47,095 nt of DNA. Source: an uncultured Prevotella sp. (GTDB lineage Bacteria; Bacteroidota; Bacteroidia; Bacteroidales; Bacteroidaceae). A program made the position numbers and the translations under genes. Numbering within the stretch: position 1 is the first letter of the stretch; the number at the start of each line of letters is the position of its first letter. Below are positions 1-8,133 of this stretch, in pieces. Location: contig URDM01000013.1 of NCBI GenBank assembly GCA_900546575.1, positions 1 through 47,095 on the forward strand, read 5' to 3'. Under the pieces are notes generated by a model. The model had not been told where the DNA came from. It made no database searches and worked only from the letters and a program-made list of their open reading frames with translations.

Positions 1-300
1 ATGATTTATCCAGACGAGGAGAAGATTACCTATTCTTACAACCTCGGCGGTCAGCTTGAGAAGGTGCATGGCTATAAATCTTACGGCTACGACTATGTGA
101 GCAAGATTGGCTACGACAAGTTTGAGCAGCGCACATATTTGAAGTATTGCAATGGTGCGGAGACGTTCTACAACTACGCCCCTCAGTGCCGTACAATGGC
201 GAGGACAACAACGACTATGTGGACGGCAAGGTGGTGCAGCATATCGAGTATGTTCCTTTCGGTGAGGTTTTCGTTGAGGAGCGCAATAACATTTCAAATA
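1..300 (+). pseudogene. RHS-repeat protein, 3' remnant (broken)
   Basis: The first ~60 codons (frame 1) read as RHS/YD-repeat sequence, with YLKYCNGAETFYNY typical of Bacteroidales RHS proteins. Around 180-195 the RHS-like reading jumps to frame 3, giving YNGEDNNDYVDGKVVQHIEY and then VPFGEVFVEER, which normally lies much nearer the RHS core end. The intervening repeats are therefore deleted and the frame is lost. The usual end of the core (a YYYGARYYD-like block) is absent and the similarity stops at about 295. RHS proteins are large secreted toxin carriers with variable C-terminal tips; this is probably a displaced tip-region remnant. The gene also runs off the left edge of the window. Confidence 0.75.
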
Positions 301-320
301 ATCCATTAAGAAGAGAGAAA

Positions 321-786
321 ATGGCAAAAGATAGGATGCTTTATATGAAATTATGTTTTGTAGTAATAGTCTTTGGACTATCTTTTATTATTTGTAACAA
401 GCATTATATTAAGTATAGTGCTTGTTACAAGCTTCCGATACCTAAAACTCCATTTTATCCAGATGCTTATAAATTTGCAAATACAAAAGAAGAGTTTTTG
501 TCAAATATGAAATTAATTAACAATGCAATAAAAGTAGAAGCCATTATTGATACAAATAAACTTGATTTTAACAATCATACATATCTCTTTGTGTTTGGCG
601 CACCAATTTAAAAAAATGTACTATAGTTTTAAGACTACATTATTTGACGATAAATCTCCGAGTTACGCAAAGGCTATAAGACATAAGAAAAAATGTGTAT
701 TTATAAATTATAATATTCCAACAGGGTACACGTATTTGTATGAAATAAAAAAAGACGAGACCCTTACTGGTTTCAATGGAATATAA
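321..786 (+). pseudogene. Small membrane protein with a frameshift, possibly immunity-like
   Basis: Frame 3 from ATG 321 encodes a protein with one hydrophobic segment at about residues 9-27, ending at a TAA near 609. Reading resumes in frame 1 with KMYYSFKTTLFDDKSPSYAK and runs to the stop at 784-786. Removing one T in the T/A-rich stretch near 605-608 joins the halves into one ~154-residue protein, so a single-base insertion (or a sequencing error in a homopolymer) is the simplest explanation. Lying directly behind an RHS remnant, it could be an orphan immunity or RHS-associated protein. I recognise no domain. Confidence 0.5.
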
Positions 787-877
787 GAAATTCATTGAAT
801 TGACAAAGATTCCTTAAACGATACCAGGCGCAAAAATAGTTATAATATAAAAGTTGTTATAATTGCAGCGAAAAATC

Positions 878-906
878 TTGATTGTGACATTCCAACCGTA
901 ACTTTG
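878..906 (+). promoter_or_regulatory. Bacteroidota-type promoter for the gene at 967
   Basis: TAACTTTG at 899-906 matches the -7 consensus TAnnTTTG, and TTG at 878-880 sits 18 nt upstream as a weak -33. This gives a leader of about 55 nt before the ATG at 967. The rest of 787-966 shows nothing else. Confidence 0.45.
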
Positions 907-966
907 CCAGTTCAAACAAATTAAATCATATCAAAATGTAGTAGAACCATTAAAATCAGCAACAAA

Positions 967-1536
967 ATGGACAATATGAGCCTTAATTATAAAAGCAAGC
1001 AGCAAATATTCTTTCTAACGAAAGCTGATATAGTCAAGATGATGACTGTTGTTGAAAGAAAAATTCCTATAATATATGCCCTAATTGGAGCATTTAAACA
1101 GGAGACGATAAGAATAGAAAACACCATATCAAATTTTTCTAAACTTGGTCATACAGGCTATGTTAATTGGATTTCTTTGGATAATAGATACATGGTGCTC
1201 CCCTTAAATAATGAGGTGAAGTATAGAATTGTGAAACAAAGAAATGGCTCTTTTCATTACATCGTAGATCTTGCATCTAATCCCACAGGTGTTGAGCTAA
1301 GTACTGGAGGAATATACGACAATGCAGAACATGTTTTAATAGCAGGTCGTGTTGCTGTCTTTACTGATAGCTCAATCGAAGCCATGCAAATCTATAAAGA
1401 AATATTGAGAGCTATGAATAAATGTTTTACCAAGAAAAATAACATCTTTGTATCTCAACAGGTGTTATCTTTATTGGAAGATGGATGGCGATTAACATGT
1501 AATTATAATGCGCCTTGCGAAAATGATTTCAAATAG
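967..1536 (+). CDS. Hypothetical protein, possible immunity protein
   Basis: A 189-residue protein with no signal peptide or membrane segment, so probably cytoplasmic. I recognise no domain. It opens with a polar, lysine-rich stretch, then a helical-looking part (TKADIVKMMTVVERK, IYALIGAFKQETIRIE), then a probable beta-rich middle. The gene is AT-rich, has its own promoter-like element, and lies in a row of small unrelated genes behind an RHS remnant, the usual setting of immunity genes left after toxin-tip exchange. The immunity role is inferred from position only. Confidence 0.6.
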   Translation: MDNMSLNYKSKQQIFFLTKADIVKMMTVVERKIPIIYALIGAFKQETIRIENTISNFSKLGHTGYVNWISLDNRYMVLPLNNEVKYRIVKQRNGSFHYIVDLASNPTGVELSTGGIYDNAEHVLIAGRVAVFTDSSIEAMQIYKEILRAMNKCFTKKNNIFVSQQVLSLLEDGWRLTCNYNAPCENDFK

Positions 1537-1598
1537 TATATGTTGCAAATTTCAACTTTGCTATAAATAAACTTCGGAAGGAGAAATATGAATTCACT

Positions 1599-2123
1599 AT
1601 GTTTATGTGTAAAAGAATAAAATTTTGGCTTTGCAAACTTCTCTATTCCCATAGAAAAAAGTCTTGTTGCATTTCCTTTTCATCAAAAGGTTTCAAGGTG
1701 ATAACTCTCTATCGGATTTTTGAGGGATGCCAAGTAGAAGATAAACCAATTATCTTTCTTCCTGCTACAGCATCCGAGGAAGAATTGGCCAATGCGATAT
1801 TTTTCTGTTTGGATAAAAGTAGTATGGTCATACGAACTTCAATAAATTCCACATCCGCTTATCTGAAGTTTATTAAAGAACGTTCGTTGAAAAGTTACTA
1901 TCAACAATCCGTGGCTTGCATAGTAAAGTTGAATGTTCAAACAGGCATAATTCATTTAGAACTTTGGCAACAAGCTGATGATGGTAGAGGAATGACTCCT
2001 TGTCATGAACAGAGCCTTATGGCATTTGATGTAAAAGGCAATAGTCAACTTCTCGCCAAGTATGTCATGGAAATCTTAAGTGAAAGATTAGCTTTGAAAA
2101 AGGATAAAGAAGCTATGGAATAA
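1599..2123 (+). CDS. Hypothetical protein, possible immunity protein
   Basis: A 174-residue protein with a basic, cysteine-containing N-terminus (MFMCKRIKFWLCKLLYSHRK). Purine-rich GGAAGGAG lies at 1576-1583. An ATG at 1588 just after it opens only a 10-codon reading frame that stops at 1618-1620, so the real start is 1599 (or 1605). It has no clear signal peptide and I recognise no domain. Like its neighbours it is AT-rich, short and in the same direction, which fits a cluster of orphan immunity genes. The function is unproven. Confidence 0.55.
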   Translation: MFMCKRIKFWLCKLLYSHRKKSCCISFSSKGFKVITLYRIFEGCQVEDKPIIFLPATASEEELANAIFFCLDKSSMVIRTSINSTSAYLKFIKERSLKSYYQQSVACIVKLNVQTGIIHLELWQQADDGRGMTPCHEQSLMAFDVKGNSQLLAKYVMEILSERLALKKDKEAME

Positions 2124-2154
2124 ACAATAAAAATTGTAGAATGAGAATAAACAA

Positions 2155-2562
2155 ATGAAACAGATTAAATTAGCTTTTATACTTTTAACAATAATGATAG
2201 TTCTTGGTAATTGTACCTTTAAAAACCGTACAACTACCACTAAGATGTGTCTCGAAGATTTGGACATGAATGTTCAAGACACACTAAGAAATCTGCCTGT
2301 TGATTCTTTTGGCTGTCATCCTGATTTGATAGACTTAACAGGGCATTATAAATTGACAATAAAAGAAATTGGTCCGTGGTGCTATGCGCAAAAATTGGAA
2401 AATTTAGAAACAGGAAAGTTTTATTGGTTCGATTATAGTACTCCACGACCTATTATTGTTACAGCCGAAGAAATCATATTCCCTATGGAATATAATATAG
2501 TAAATAGAGGGGTAGAATCAACAGACACGTTTAACATCATAGATAATCAATTAGAGCCATAA
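2155..2562 (+). CDS. Small lipoprotein
   Basis: A 135-residue protein with a type II signal sequence: a basic start (MKQIK), a hydrophobic stretch, and a lipobox-like VLGNC that places the lipidated Cys at residue 20. The mature part is small and beta-rich, with several aromatics and two more Cys residues (residues 32 and 54). It starts 31 nt after the previous gene and is probably co-transcribed with it. An envelope lipoprotein in an orphan toxin/immunity locus could protect against a periplasmic toxin, but I see no domain that supports this. Confidence 0.6.
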   Translation: MKQIKLAFILLTIMIVLGNCTFKNRTTTTKMCLEDLDMNVQDTLRNLPVDSFGCHPDLIDLTGHYKLTIKEIGPWCYAQKLENLETGKFYWFDYSTPRPIIVTAEEIIFPMEYNIVNRGVESTDTFNIIDNQLEP

Positions 2563-2577
2563 CCGTAATGCACCTGC

Positions 2578-2889
2578 TTAGAATTTAGCTCTTTTAGTTA
2601 CCTTGTTTCTTGTTACTATTAATTCAAGTAATTTTACCCAAGCCGACTGATAGGTCTTGACAATGTCAAACTGCCGTTGCTCCACATCGTGCCACTCTTT
2701 ATAATTGACTTACAGACAGCACTTGCCTTCGTATTGCAATACAAACACCGTATGGCGTGGCATCTGCTTGTCTATAAGCATTAGCACATCGGATGGCACG
2801 TCGTCGACAAAGCACTGCTTCATGCGAACGTTCACTTCCAGGTTCTTATAGAATGCTGTCTTAGGCACAGTCTTCCTATAAGGGTTGAC
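2578..2889 (-). pseudogene. DUF4391-family remnant
   Basis: Reading the minus strand from 2889 gives VNPYRKTVPKTAFYKNLEVN, then MPRHTVFVLQYEGKCCL, an in-frame TAA at residue 60, and VNYKEWHDVEQRQFDIVKTY continuing in the same frame to a stop at 2578. The pattern resembles the C-terminal half of DUF4391 proteins, where a Tyr is usual at the position of the stop. The first half is missing and a stop precedes the first matching codon, so this is a truncated, nonsense-mutated relic. DUF4391 genes often accompany helicase or restriction-type genes in variable islands. Confidence 0.6.
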
Positions 2890-2902
2890 TCAGGGAATGT
2901 TA

Positions 2903-3772
2903 TCATGGCTCTTCAAGAATGTTGCTATTATCTGATGGTGGCAGATAGTCGCTTGCCTTAGCAGGTGAAATAACCTTATGCCCAAGTTTTGCCTCCAATT
3001 GATTGCGTGCAGCTTTTGCCACACTGCCACCATCCTTAGCCACACGCTTCTGTTGGTTAAAGCCCTGAGGATTGCGCTGTTTAGACAGTTCTGTGGCAGA
3101 TGCCTCAGCAAGCATATTGAGCGCAATCTCCATATTGGTCATATTGTCGCGAAGACTTTCTTTCTTCAGACCCTTGAATTGCTTGTATTGCTTGGTGCTC
3201 ATTCCGCTCCATTCACGAGTGATGATGTCGGTAAGAGATGCATACTGCATGCCTTGCTGAACGCCTGTTCTTGCCCATTCGTCTGTTAGTTCTTTTCTTA
3301 TTTCAATAGACTTGATGCGCTGATTTATCCATGCGTCAGAATATCCCAATCGCTTATAATCTATCACAGCCTGGTCGATGCTTTTCTCTGGGTCTTGCAT
3401 CTGTTCCAATCGTGTGCTCGCCACTTGTGCCATCCACAGTTTGAAAGGCTCTGCCTTGGGAGAAGGAATGGACTGTATAAGACGGAACAGTTGCTCTGTA
3501 TCAGCTACGTCCGTCAGACGGAGTTTGCCATCGGCTGCACGCAATTTCAACCGGTTACAAGTTGTAACCGTTTGGTTGCCTTCCTTTATTAATCTGTGTT
3601 TTAATACTTTCCAATAGTTTCTCGCATGTTCTGCGTCTGGTTGTTCGGTCAATACCGCACAAACATCCACTATAGAGAATGTCCATATTTTTGCCTCAAA
3701 AGCAGCAAGCATACACGCAAGACTATTTTCACGGATACGATTACTATTATCGGTTTTTGTTGTTTGTAGCAT
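2903..3772 (-). CDS. Bro-N / DinD-like protein
   Basis: A 289-residue protein resembling DNA-damage-inducible protein D and Bro-N antirepressor-like proteins. The N-terminal ~110 residues form the Bro-N-type part (ARNYWKVLKHRLIKEGNQ, then KLRLTDVADTEQLFRLIQS). The rest is the charged, helical DinD-type region (YSDAWINQRIKSIEIRKELT; GMSTKQYKQFKGLKKESLRD). There is no signal peptide or membrane segment. It stands alone on the minus strand between a decayed gene and the divergent SPFH gene. Family members are common on mobile DNA. The family call is firm; the role (SOS-linked or phage-derived regulator) is not known here. Confidence 0.75.
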   Translation of the reverse strand: MLQTTKTDNSNRIRENSLACMLAAFEAKIWTFSIVDVCAVLTEQPDAEHARNYWKVLKHRLIKEGNQTVTTCNRLKLRAADGKLRLTDVADTEQLFRLIQSIPSPKAEPFKLWMAQVASTRLEQMQDPEKSIDQAVIDYKRLGYSDAWINQRIKSIEIRKELTDEWARTGVQQGMQYASLTDIITREWSGMSTKQYKQFKGLKKESLRDNMTNMEIALNMLAEASATELSKQRNPQGFNQQKRVAKDGGSVAKAARNQLEAKLGHKVISPAKASDYLPPSDNSNILEEP

Positions 3773-3806
3773 GTGTTAAACATATAAGAAAAACTATGAT
3801 TTTATA

Positions 3807-3836
3807 TTGTTATATCATTTCTTTTCTTTACATTTG
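3807..3836 (+). promoter_or_regulatory. Promoter for the SPFH gene
   Basis: TACATTTG at 3829-3836 matches TAnnTTTG. TTG at 3807-3809 lies exactly 19 nt upstream. The leader to ATG 3897 is about 55 nt and has no Shine-Dalgarno sequence. Confidence 0.6.
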
Positions 3837-3896
3837 TTATGTCTAAACGATGATAAATAATCATTTGTACAATATCTAATAATAAAAGCTACAATT

Positions 3897-4862
3897 ATGG
3901 AGAACAAGGAATTTCAGTTTAAAGGTGCTACGCTTGGTGGCTTCACAATGCTTTTTGCCAACATTCTGTTGACGTTGTCAAGTATAGCATTGATAGTAAT
4001 GGGCATACTTCAAGAGTCTAATGAAGTGTTGATGGGAGTGCTTATAGGCATTGGTGTGGTGTTGCTTGTGTCAACATTCTTTATATGGGGCGGCTTTGTG
4101 ATGCTCGAGCCAGGCGAGGCACGTGTAATGATGTTCTTCGGAGAATATAAAGGAACCTTTACTAAGGTGGGCTACTCATGGGTCAATCCATTTATCAATA
4201 CCAAGAAGTTGTCGTTGCGTGCGCGCAACCTCGATGCCGAACCTATAAAGGTTAACGACAAGACAGGCAACCCTGTGATGATCGGCTTGGTGCTTGTGTG
4301 GAAAATAAAGGACACCTATAAAGCAATGTTTGAAATCGATTCGCAGACAATGGCACAGAGCGGAGCGGCACAGCAAGTTGGCACTAACGTGTCGAACGTG
4401 ATGCGCGCATTCGAGAAATTCGTCAAGACACAGAGCGATGCCGCACTTCGTCAGGTGGCAGGTCTGTATGCTTACGACAATAATGAGTCGGGCAACAAGG
4501 AGCTTACCCTGCGCGACGGTGCCGACGAGATAAACAAGCAACTTGAGGAAAAGCTTGACGAGCGACTGAGCATGGCTGGCATAGAAGTGGTAGAGGCTCG
4601 CATAAACTACCTGGCTTATGCCCCAGAGATAGCTGCCGTGATGCTACGTCGACAGCAGGCAGACGCTATCATCTCAGCTCGCGAGAAGATTGTAGAGGGT
4701 GCTGTATCGATGGTTAAGATGGCTCTCGACAAACTGAGTAGCGAGGATATTGTCGAGCTCGACGACGACAAGAAGGCGGCTATGGTGAGCAACCTGCTGG
4801 TAGTGCTTTGTGGAGACGATTCGGCTCAGCCCGTTGTAAACACTGGAACCTTAAACCATTAA
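3897..4862 (+). CDS. SPFH / Band 7 (stomatin-like) membrane protein
   Basis: A 321-residue membrane-anchored protein of the SPFH/prohibitin superfamily, which forms large ring or cage-like assemblies in membranes. Two hydrophobic segments (about residues 16-38 and 43-70) are followed by the Band 7 hallmark LEPGEARVMMFFGEYKGTF and the SPFH fold. A charged helical region follows (ARINYLAYAPEIAAVMLRRQ), ending in the usual short tail. It is monocistronic, with its own promoter, and convergent with cydB; the small Arc-type gene often found downstream of such genes is not seen. Homologues are linked to membrane organisation, but no specific role can be read from this sequence. Confidence 0.9.
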   Translation: MENKEFQFKGATLGGFTMLFANILLTLSSIALIVMGILQESNEVLMGVLIGIGVVLLVSTFFIWGGFVMLEPGEARVMMFFGEYKGTFTKVGYSWVNPFINTKKLSLRARNLDAEPIKVNDKTGNPVMIGLVLVWKIKDTYKAMFEIDSQTMAQSGAAQQVGTNVSNVMRAFEKFVKTQSDAALRQVAGLYAYDNNESGNKELTLRDGADEINKQLEEKLDERLSMAGIEVVEARINYLAYAPEIAAVMLRRQQADAIISAREKIVEGAVSMVKMALDKLSSEDIVELDDDKKAAMVSNLLVVLCGDDSAQPVVNTGTLNH

Positions 4863-4888
4863 GCAAGAGCTAAATGATATCAATAAAA

Positions 4889-4951
4889 GGGGCGAAGCCG
4901 CAATATCAACATTGCCTGCAATTATAGGCGTTGGTATTGGGGCTTTGTCCC
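4889..4951. other. Large imperfect stem-loop between convergent genes
   Basis: Positions 4889-4910 and 4930-4951 form 22-bp inverted arms with four mismatches, separated by a 19-nt loop. It fills most of the gap between the SPFH gene and cydB, so it may act as a shared terminator. The arms are longer than a simple terminator and lack a clear T tract on the plus side. Confidence 0.5.
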
Positions 4952-4961
4952 TTATCTATTT

Positions 4962-6065
4962 TTATTTTCTGTCCATCACACGCCACACGTAGGCTATATA
5001 GCCGAACACGAAGGGCACGAGCAGCGAGACGTAGAACATAGTGCGCAGCGTGAACTCGCTACTGCAACTGTTGGCTATTGTCAACGAGCTTTGCAGATCG
5101 GCATTGGAGGGATAGTAGGCGGTGTCGCCCCACCCTGCCACAAGCAACAGCGACAGCACCACAAGCACTACGCCTATTCCTGCCGGCCATATGCCACGTA
5201 TATACGTAGAGCTGTGAATGGTGCGCACTACGCCATAAAGCAACAGCACAACGCCTGTCACGGTGAGCACAGCCAAGGGCCAAAGGCAGAGATAGCTGTG
5301 CAGATACTTCATCGGTTGCATAAACACCAGTCCCGTCGTAGGGTCTACCGCATAGCCGTCCTTATGCAATGTGCGCACAAAGAAGGCAATGAACAACACG
5401 AGGAACGGCACCGTGCAACCAATGAGTCTTACAGAGCCACGCGAGCGAATGTCCTCATCGTCCACGTTATTCATTATATACAGTATGCCAAGCATACGTG
5501 CCAAGAACATCACGGCAAATCCGAATACAAGATTCCACGGGTCGAGCAAAGCATCGAGTCCTGCCGAAGCATTAGCCCAACGGCTTATGACTGGAGCGCC
5601 AATGTCGGTGAGCGATGCCTTCTCGACAATGAAGTTGGAACCGTCGAAGAATGTGGCTACTGCCCCACCCAACAGCAACGGGCCTACAATGCCGTTCAGT
5701 AGAAGAAACCAACGATAGGTGCGCGTGCCGAGCAGATTGCCCTTGCGATGCTGGAACTCATAGCTCACCGCCTGAAGCACAAACGAAAAGAGTATTATCA
5801 TCCACAGCCAGTAGGCTCCGCCAAAGCTGGTGCTGTAGAACAATGGGAACGAGGCGAAGAAGGCTCCGCCGAAGGTAACGAGTGTAGTAAAGGTTATCTC
5901 CCACTTGCGACCGGTGGATTCTATCACCTTCAATTGTCCCTCCTCTGTGCGACCAAGACTGTACACAAGCGAGTTGGCACCCTGAACGAAGAGCAGAAAC
6001 ACGAGCAATGCGCCGAGCAGCGACACTACAAACCACCAGTATTGTTGAAGAAATGTATAGCTCAT
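4962..6065 (-). CDS. cydB: Cytochrome bd ubiquinol oxidase subunit II (CydB)
   Basis: A 367-residue polytopic membrane protein with about nine hydrophobic segments. It is the second subunit of the bd-type quinol oxidase, which reduces O2 to water at very low oxygen and contributes to proton motive force. It shows family features: a first helix near the start (YWWFVVSLLGALLVFLLFVQ), then the conserved stretch with GRKWEITFTTLVTFGGAFFA and FPLFYSTSFGGAYWL. It follows cydA by 55 nt filled with an octamer-like repeat, and the two are surely one operon. The length is normal for the family. Confidence 0.95.
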   Translation of the reverse strand: MSYTFLQQYWWFVVSLLGALLVFLLFVQGANSLVYSLGRTEEGQLKVIESTGRKWEITFTTLVTFGGAFFASFPLFYSTSFGGAYWLWMIILFSFVLQAVSYEFQHRKGNLLGTRTYRWFLLLNGIVGPLLLGGAVATFFDGSNFIVEKASLTDIGAPVISRWANASAGLDALLDPWNLVFGFAVMFLARMLGILYIMNNVDDEDIRSRGSVRLIGCTVPFLVLFIAFFVRTLHKDGYAVDPTTGLVFMQPMKYLHSYLCLWPLAVLTVTGVVLLLYGVVRTIHSSTYIRGIWPAGIGVVLVVLSLLLVAGWGDTAYYPSNADLQSSLTIANSCSSEFTLRTMFYVSLLVPFVFGYIAYVWRVMDRK

Positions 6066-6119
6066 AAGAATGTTGAATGTTGAGTGTTGAATGTTGAATG
6101 TTAAATGCTGAGTATTGAA
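6066..6119. repeat. Degenerate octamer tandem repeat between cydA and cydB
   Basis: The spacer is built almost wholly of variants of an ~8-bp unit (ttgaatgt / tgagtgtt / ttaaatgc), about six copies in a row. It lies inside the operon and keeps no reading frame. Confidence 0.7.
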
Positions 6120-6120
6120 T

Positions 6121-7692
6121 TTAATCAGCCGATTCGATTTGCGACTTATAGTTCTTTATCACACGGCACATTATCCTTATCTCGGCAATGAGCAAGAGCG
6201 TGAACAGAATGAGGAAGATGAAGAATGTAAGCGCTACGCTGCCCGACTTAAGGTCGGATACGGCTGCAACAGTAGGCAACATGTCCTGAATAGCCCATGG
6301 CTGACGACCGAGTTCTGCCACAATCCATCCAGCCTCGCTCGCTATATATGCAAGCGGAAGCATCAGCAAAGCAGCCATCCACAACCAACGTCCACGCTTG
6401 GTGATGTCCTGACGCCATGCCACATGACCAATGACGAGGAAGAACAGCAGCAGCAACATGCCCACGCCAACCATGACGCGGAATGCATAGAAGTTGACAG
6501 GGATGTAAGGCACGAGTTCGGCACGGTCCTTTATGTAGCCATATCCGAAGTAAGGCATGTCCTTCTGCAACTGACGGGCAAGTTGGGGCAGGCGCTTGTC
6601 GTTGGCATCTGCAGCCTTCAGCTTGCGATATTCGGCAAGAGCCGTTATGGCATTGCGTCCACGCAGCATCTTCTCTTCAGCCGATAGTTCGCGCTTTCCG
6701 TCGGGGCGTGTGTATCCATTGAGTATATCGTTTACGCCAGGAACATAACCGTCGAGCGTACTTGTAGCAAGCAGCGACAGACCATTAGGCATAGCTATGC
6801 GCAGCGGAGCCTCACCCCCCTTGGCATAATCGGGCTGTGAGAATGGATTGATGGCTGCCACCATGGTCAGCCCTACACCATTGCCTCCATCGTACAGTCC
6901 CTCCATAGCAGCAAGTTTCATAGGTTGCACCTCTGCCACCTTCACAGCCGACGAATGGCCCGTATGTATTGCCAACAGCGAGGCAACAATACCCACGATA
7001 CTTGCAATCTTGATGCTTTGGCGGGCAAGCTGCTGCTCACGACCCCGCAACAGATACCAGCAGCTGACGGCACACACAAACACGGCACCTACTATCCACG
7101 ATGATATGACAGTATGGAAGAACTTGTCGATAGCCATAGGCGACAACGCCACTTCGACAAAGCTTGTCATCTCATTGCGCACGGTGTCGGGATTGAACTC
7201 GCAACCTACAGGATACTGCATCCACGAATTTGCCACGAGAATCCACCAAGCCGAAATAGTGGCTCCTATACCCGTGAGCCATGTTGAGGCAAGATGGAAT
7301 CCGCGCGACACCTTCTGCCATCCGAAGAACATCACAGCCACAAACGTGCTCTCCATGAAGAATGCGACTATGCCTTCAACAGCAAGCGGAGCACCGAATA
7401 TATCACCTACAAACCATGAATAGTTGCTCCAGTTGGTGCCAAACTCAAACTCCAGGATGATGCCCGTAGCCACACCCATGGCAAAATTTACACCGAACAG
7501 ACGTTGCCAGAACTTGGAAGCCTCCAGCCAGAAAGGTTTGCCGGTGCGATAATAGATAGTCTCGATAATGCCCATTATTACGGCAAGTCCCAGCGTGAGC
7601 GGCACAAACAGCCAATGATAGATGGCTGTGAGCGCAAATTGCGCACGCGACCAGTCGATAAGCGTAGGGTCGATAGCAAGCAGATGATTCAT
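6121..7692 (-). CDS. cydA: Cytochrome bd ubiquinol oxidase subunit I (CydA)
   Basis: A 523-residue haem-bearing subunit of the bd quinol oxidase. All key residues map onto the E. coli protein with a constant +7 offset: His26 and His193 (haem ligands), Glu106 and Glu114 (proton path), Lys259 and Glu264 (quinol-binding Q loop). Arg405 and Met407 (FRVM, haem b558 ligand) follow at +14. The Q-loop region (LAAMEGLYDGGNGVGLTMVA and onward) is the Bacteroidota form. It is the middle gene of DUF4492-cydA-cydB. It lets this probably anaerobic organism scavenge traces of O2 and generate energy in microoxic niches. Confidence 0.97.
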   Translation of the reverse strand: MNHLLAIDPTLIDWSRAQFALTAIYHWLFVPLTLGLAVIMGIIETIYYRTGKPFWLEASKFWQRLFGVNFAMGVATGIILEFEFGTNWSNYSWFVGDIFGAPLAVEGIVAFFMESTFVAVMFFGWQKVSRGFHLASTWLTGIGATISAWWILVANSWMQYPVGCEFNPDTVRNEMTSFVEVALSPMAIDKFFHTVISSWIVGAVFVCAVSCWYLLRGREQQLARQSIKIASIVGIVASLLAIHTGHSSAVKVAEVQPMKLAAMEGLYDGGNGVGLTMVAAINPFSQPDYAKGGEAPLRIAMPNGLSLLATSTLDGYVPGVNDILNGYTRPDGKRELSAEEKMLRGRNAITALAEYRKLKAADANDKRLPQLARQLQKDMPYFGYGYIKDRAELVPYIPVNFYAFRVMVGVGMLLLLFFLVIGHVAWRQDITKRGRWLWMAALLMLPLAYIASEAGWIVAELGRQPWAIQDMLPTVAAVSDLKSGSVALTFFIFLILFTLLLIAEIRIMCRVIKNYKSQIESAD

Positions 7693-7756
7693 AAGCTTAA
7701 ACAGTTAATGGTTATTGGTATTATTAAATTGAACATTTCAATACGTACGTTTTGTG

Positions 7757-7966
7757 TCAACGCTCTATGAGTTCGCGTGCCACATATCCGGCACGGTCGC
7801 CGTCTGCCGCCTTCTGCTTTAGCACGTCGGGAAAGAAGAAGAGCTTGAGCACAAGGAATATGACAACGAGCTTGATGAGTATGACCGTCCAAAGCACACG
7901 CCCTACCGTCATACTGCGAAATCCGTCTACATAGAAACGGTACACCTTATAAAATATATCGGTCAT
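7757..7966 (-). CDS. DUF4492 protein, cyd operon leader gene
   Basis: A 69-residue single-pass membrane protein. A short soluble start (MTDIFYKVYRFYVDGFRSMT) is followed by one helix (about residues 21-45) and a charged tail ending ARELIER. DUF4492 genes typically precede cydA in Bacteroidota, as here, 64 nt upstream. A role as a small accessory subunit or assembly factor of the bd oxidase, analogous to CydX, is plausible but is an inference from position and size. It is the first gene of the operon, behind a TAnnTTTG element. Confidence 0.85.
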   Translation of the reverse strand: MTDIFYKVYRFYVDGFRSMTVGRVLWTVILIKLVVIFLVLKLFFFPDVLKQKAADGDRAGYVARELIER

Positions 7967-8018
7967 AGAAATAATAAGTTTTTAAAGGTTGTAATCTTTA
8001 CAGATTAGTAATCAATTG

Positions 8019-8026
8019 CAAAGATA
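8019..8026 (-). promoter_or_regulatory. -7 element of the cyd operon promoter
   Basis: Read on the minus strand this is TATCTTTG, matching TAnnTTTG, ~53 nt upstream of the DUF4492 start. No TTTG or TTG is found at the expected -33 distance, which suggests that an activator is needed. Confidence 0.55.
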
Positions 8027-8045
8027 TAAAATAATTCTATTACTT

Positions 8046-8060
8046 GTTCATTAATTGAAC
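8046..8060. promoter_or_regulatory. Candidate operator upstream of the cyd promoter
   Basis: GTTCA-TTAAT-TGAAC is a perfect 5-bp inverted repeat with a 5-bp centre at 8053, about 40 nt upstream of the inferred start site. That is where a class II CRP/FNR-type activator would bind. The regulator is not identified. Confidence 0.4.
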
Positions 8061-8098
8061 GAAAAAATGCAACAACTATAAACTTATGTCTTAAACAT

Positions 8099-8129
8099 TT
8101 TGTCGTATCACGCGAAAATATTAACTTTG
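8099..8129 (+). promoter_or_regulatory. Consensus promoter of the candidate ncRNA
   Basis: TTTG at 8099-8102 and TAACTTTG at 8122-8129 are separated by exactly 19 nt, a full match to the Bacteroidota sigma-ABfr promoter. No plausible protein start follows closely, so the transcript is probably non-coding. Transcription should begin near 8134. Confidence 0.75.
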
Positions 8130-8133
8130 CACC

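Noticed and set aside
1588..1620. ATG 1588 right after GGAAGGAG as the start of the gene at 1599
   Set aside because: It opens a different frame that stops after 10 codons. It could be a leader peptide, but nothing else supports that.
5091..5702. 203-codon plus-strand frame inside cydB, and similar long frames opposite cydA, the M6 protease, the barrel protein and others
   Set aside because: They lie wholly opposite well-supported genes, lack family features and are His/Cys/Arg-rich, as expected for antisense readings.
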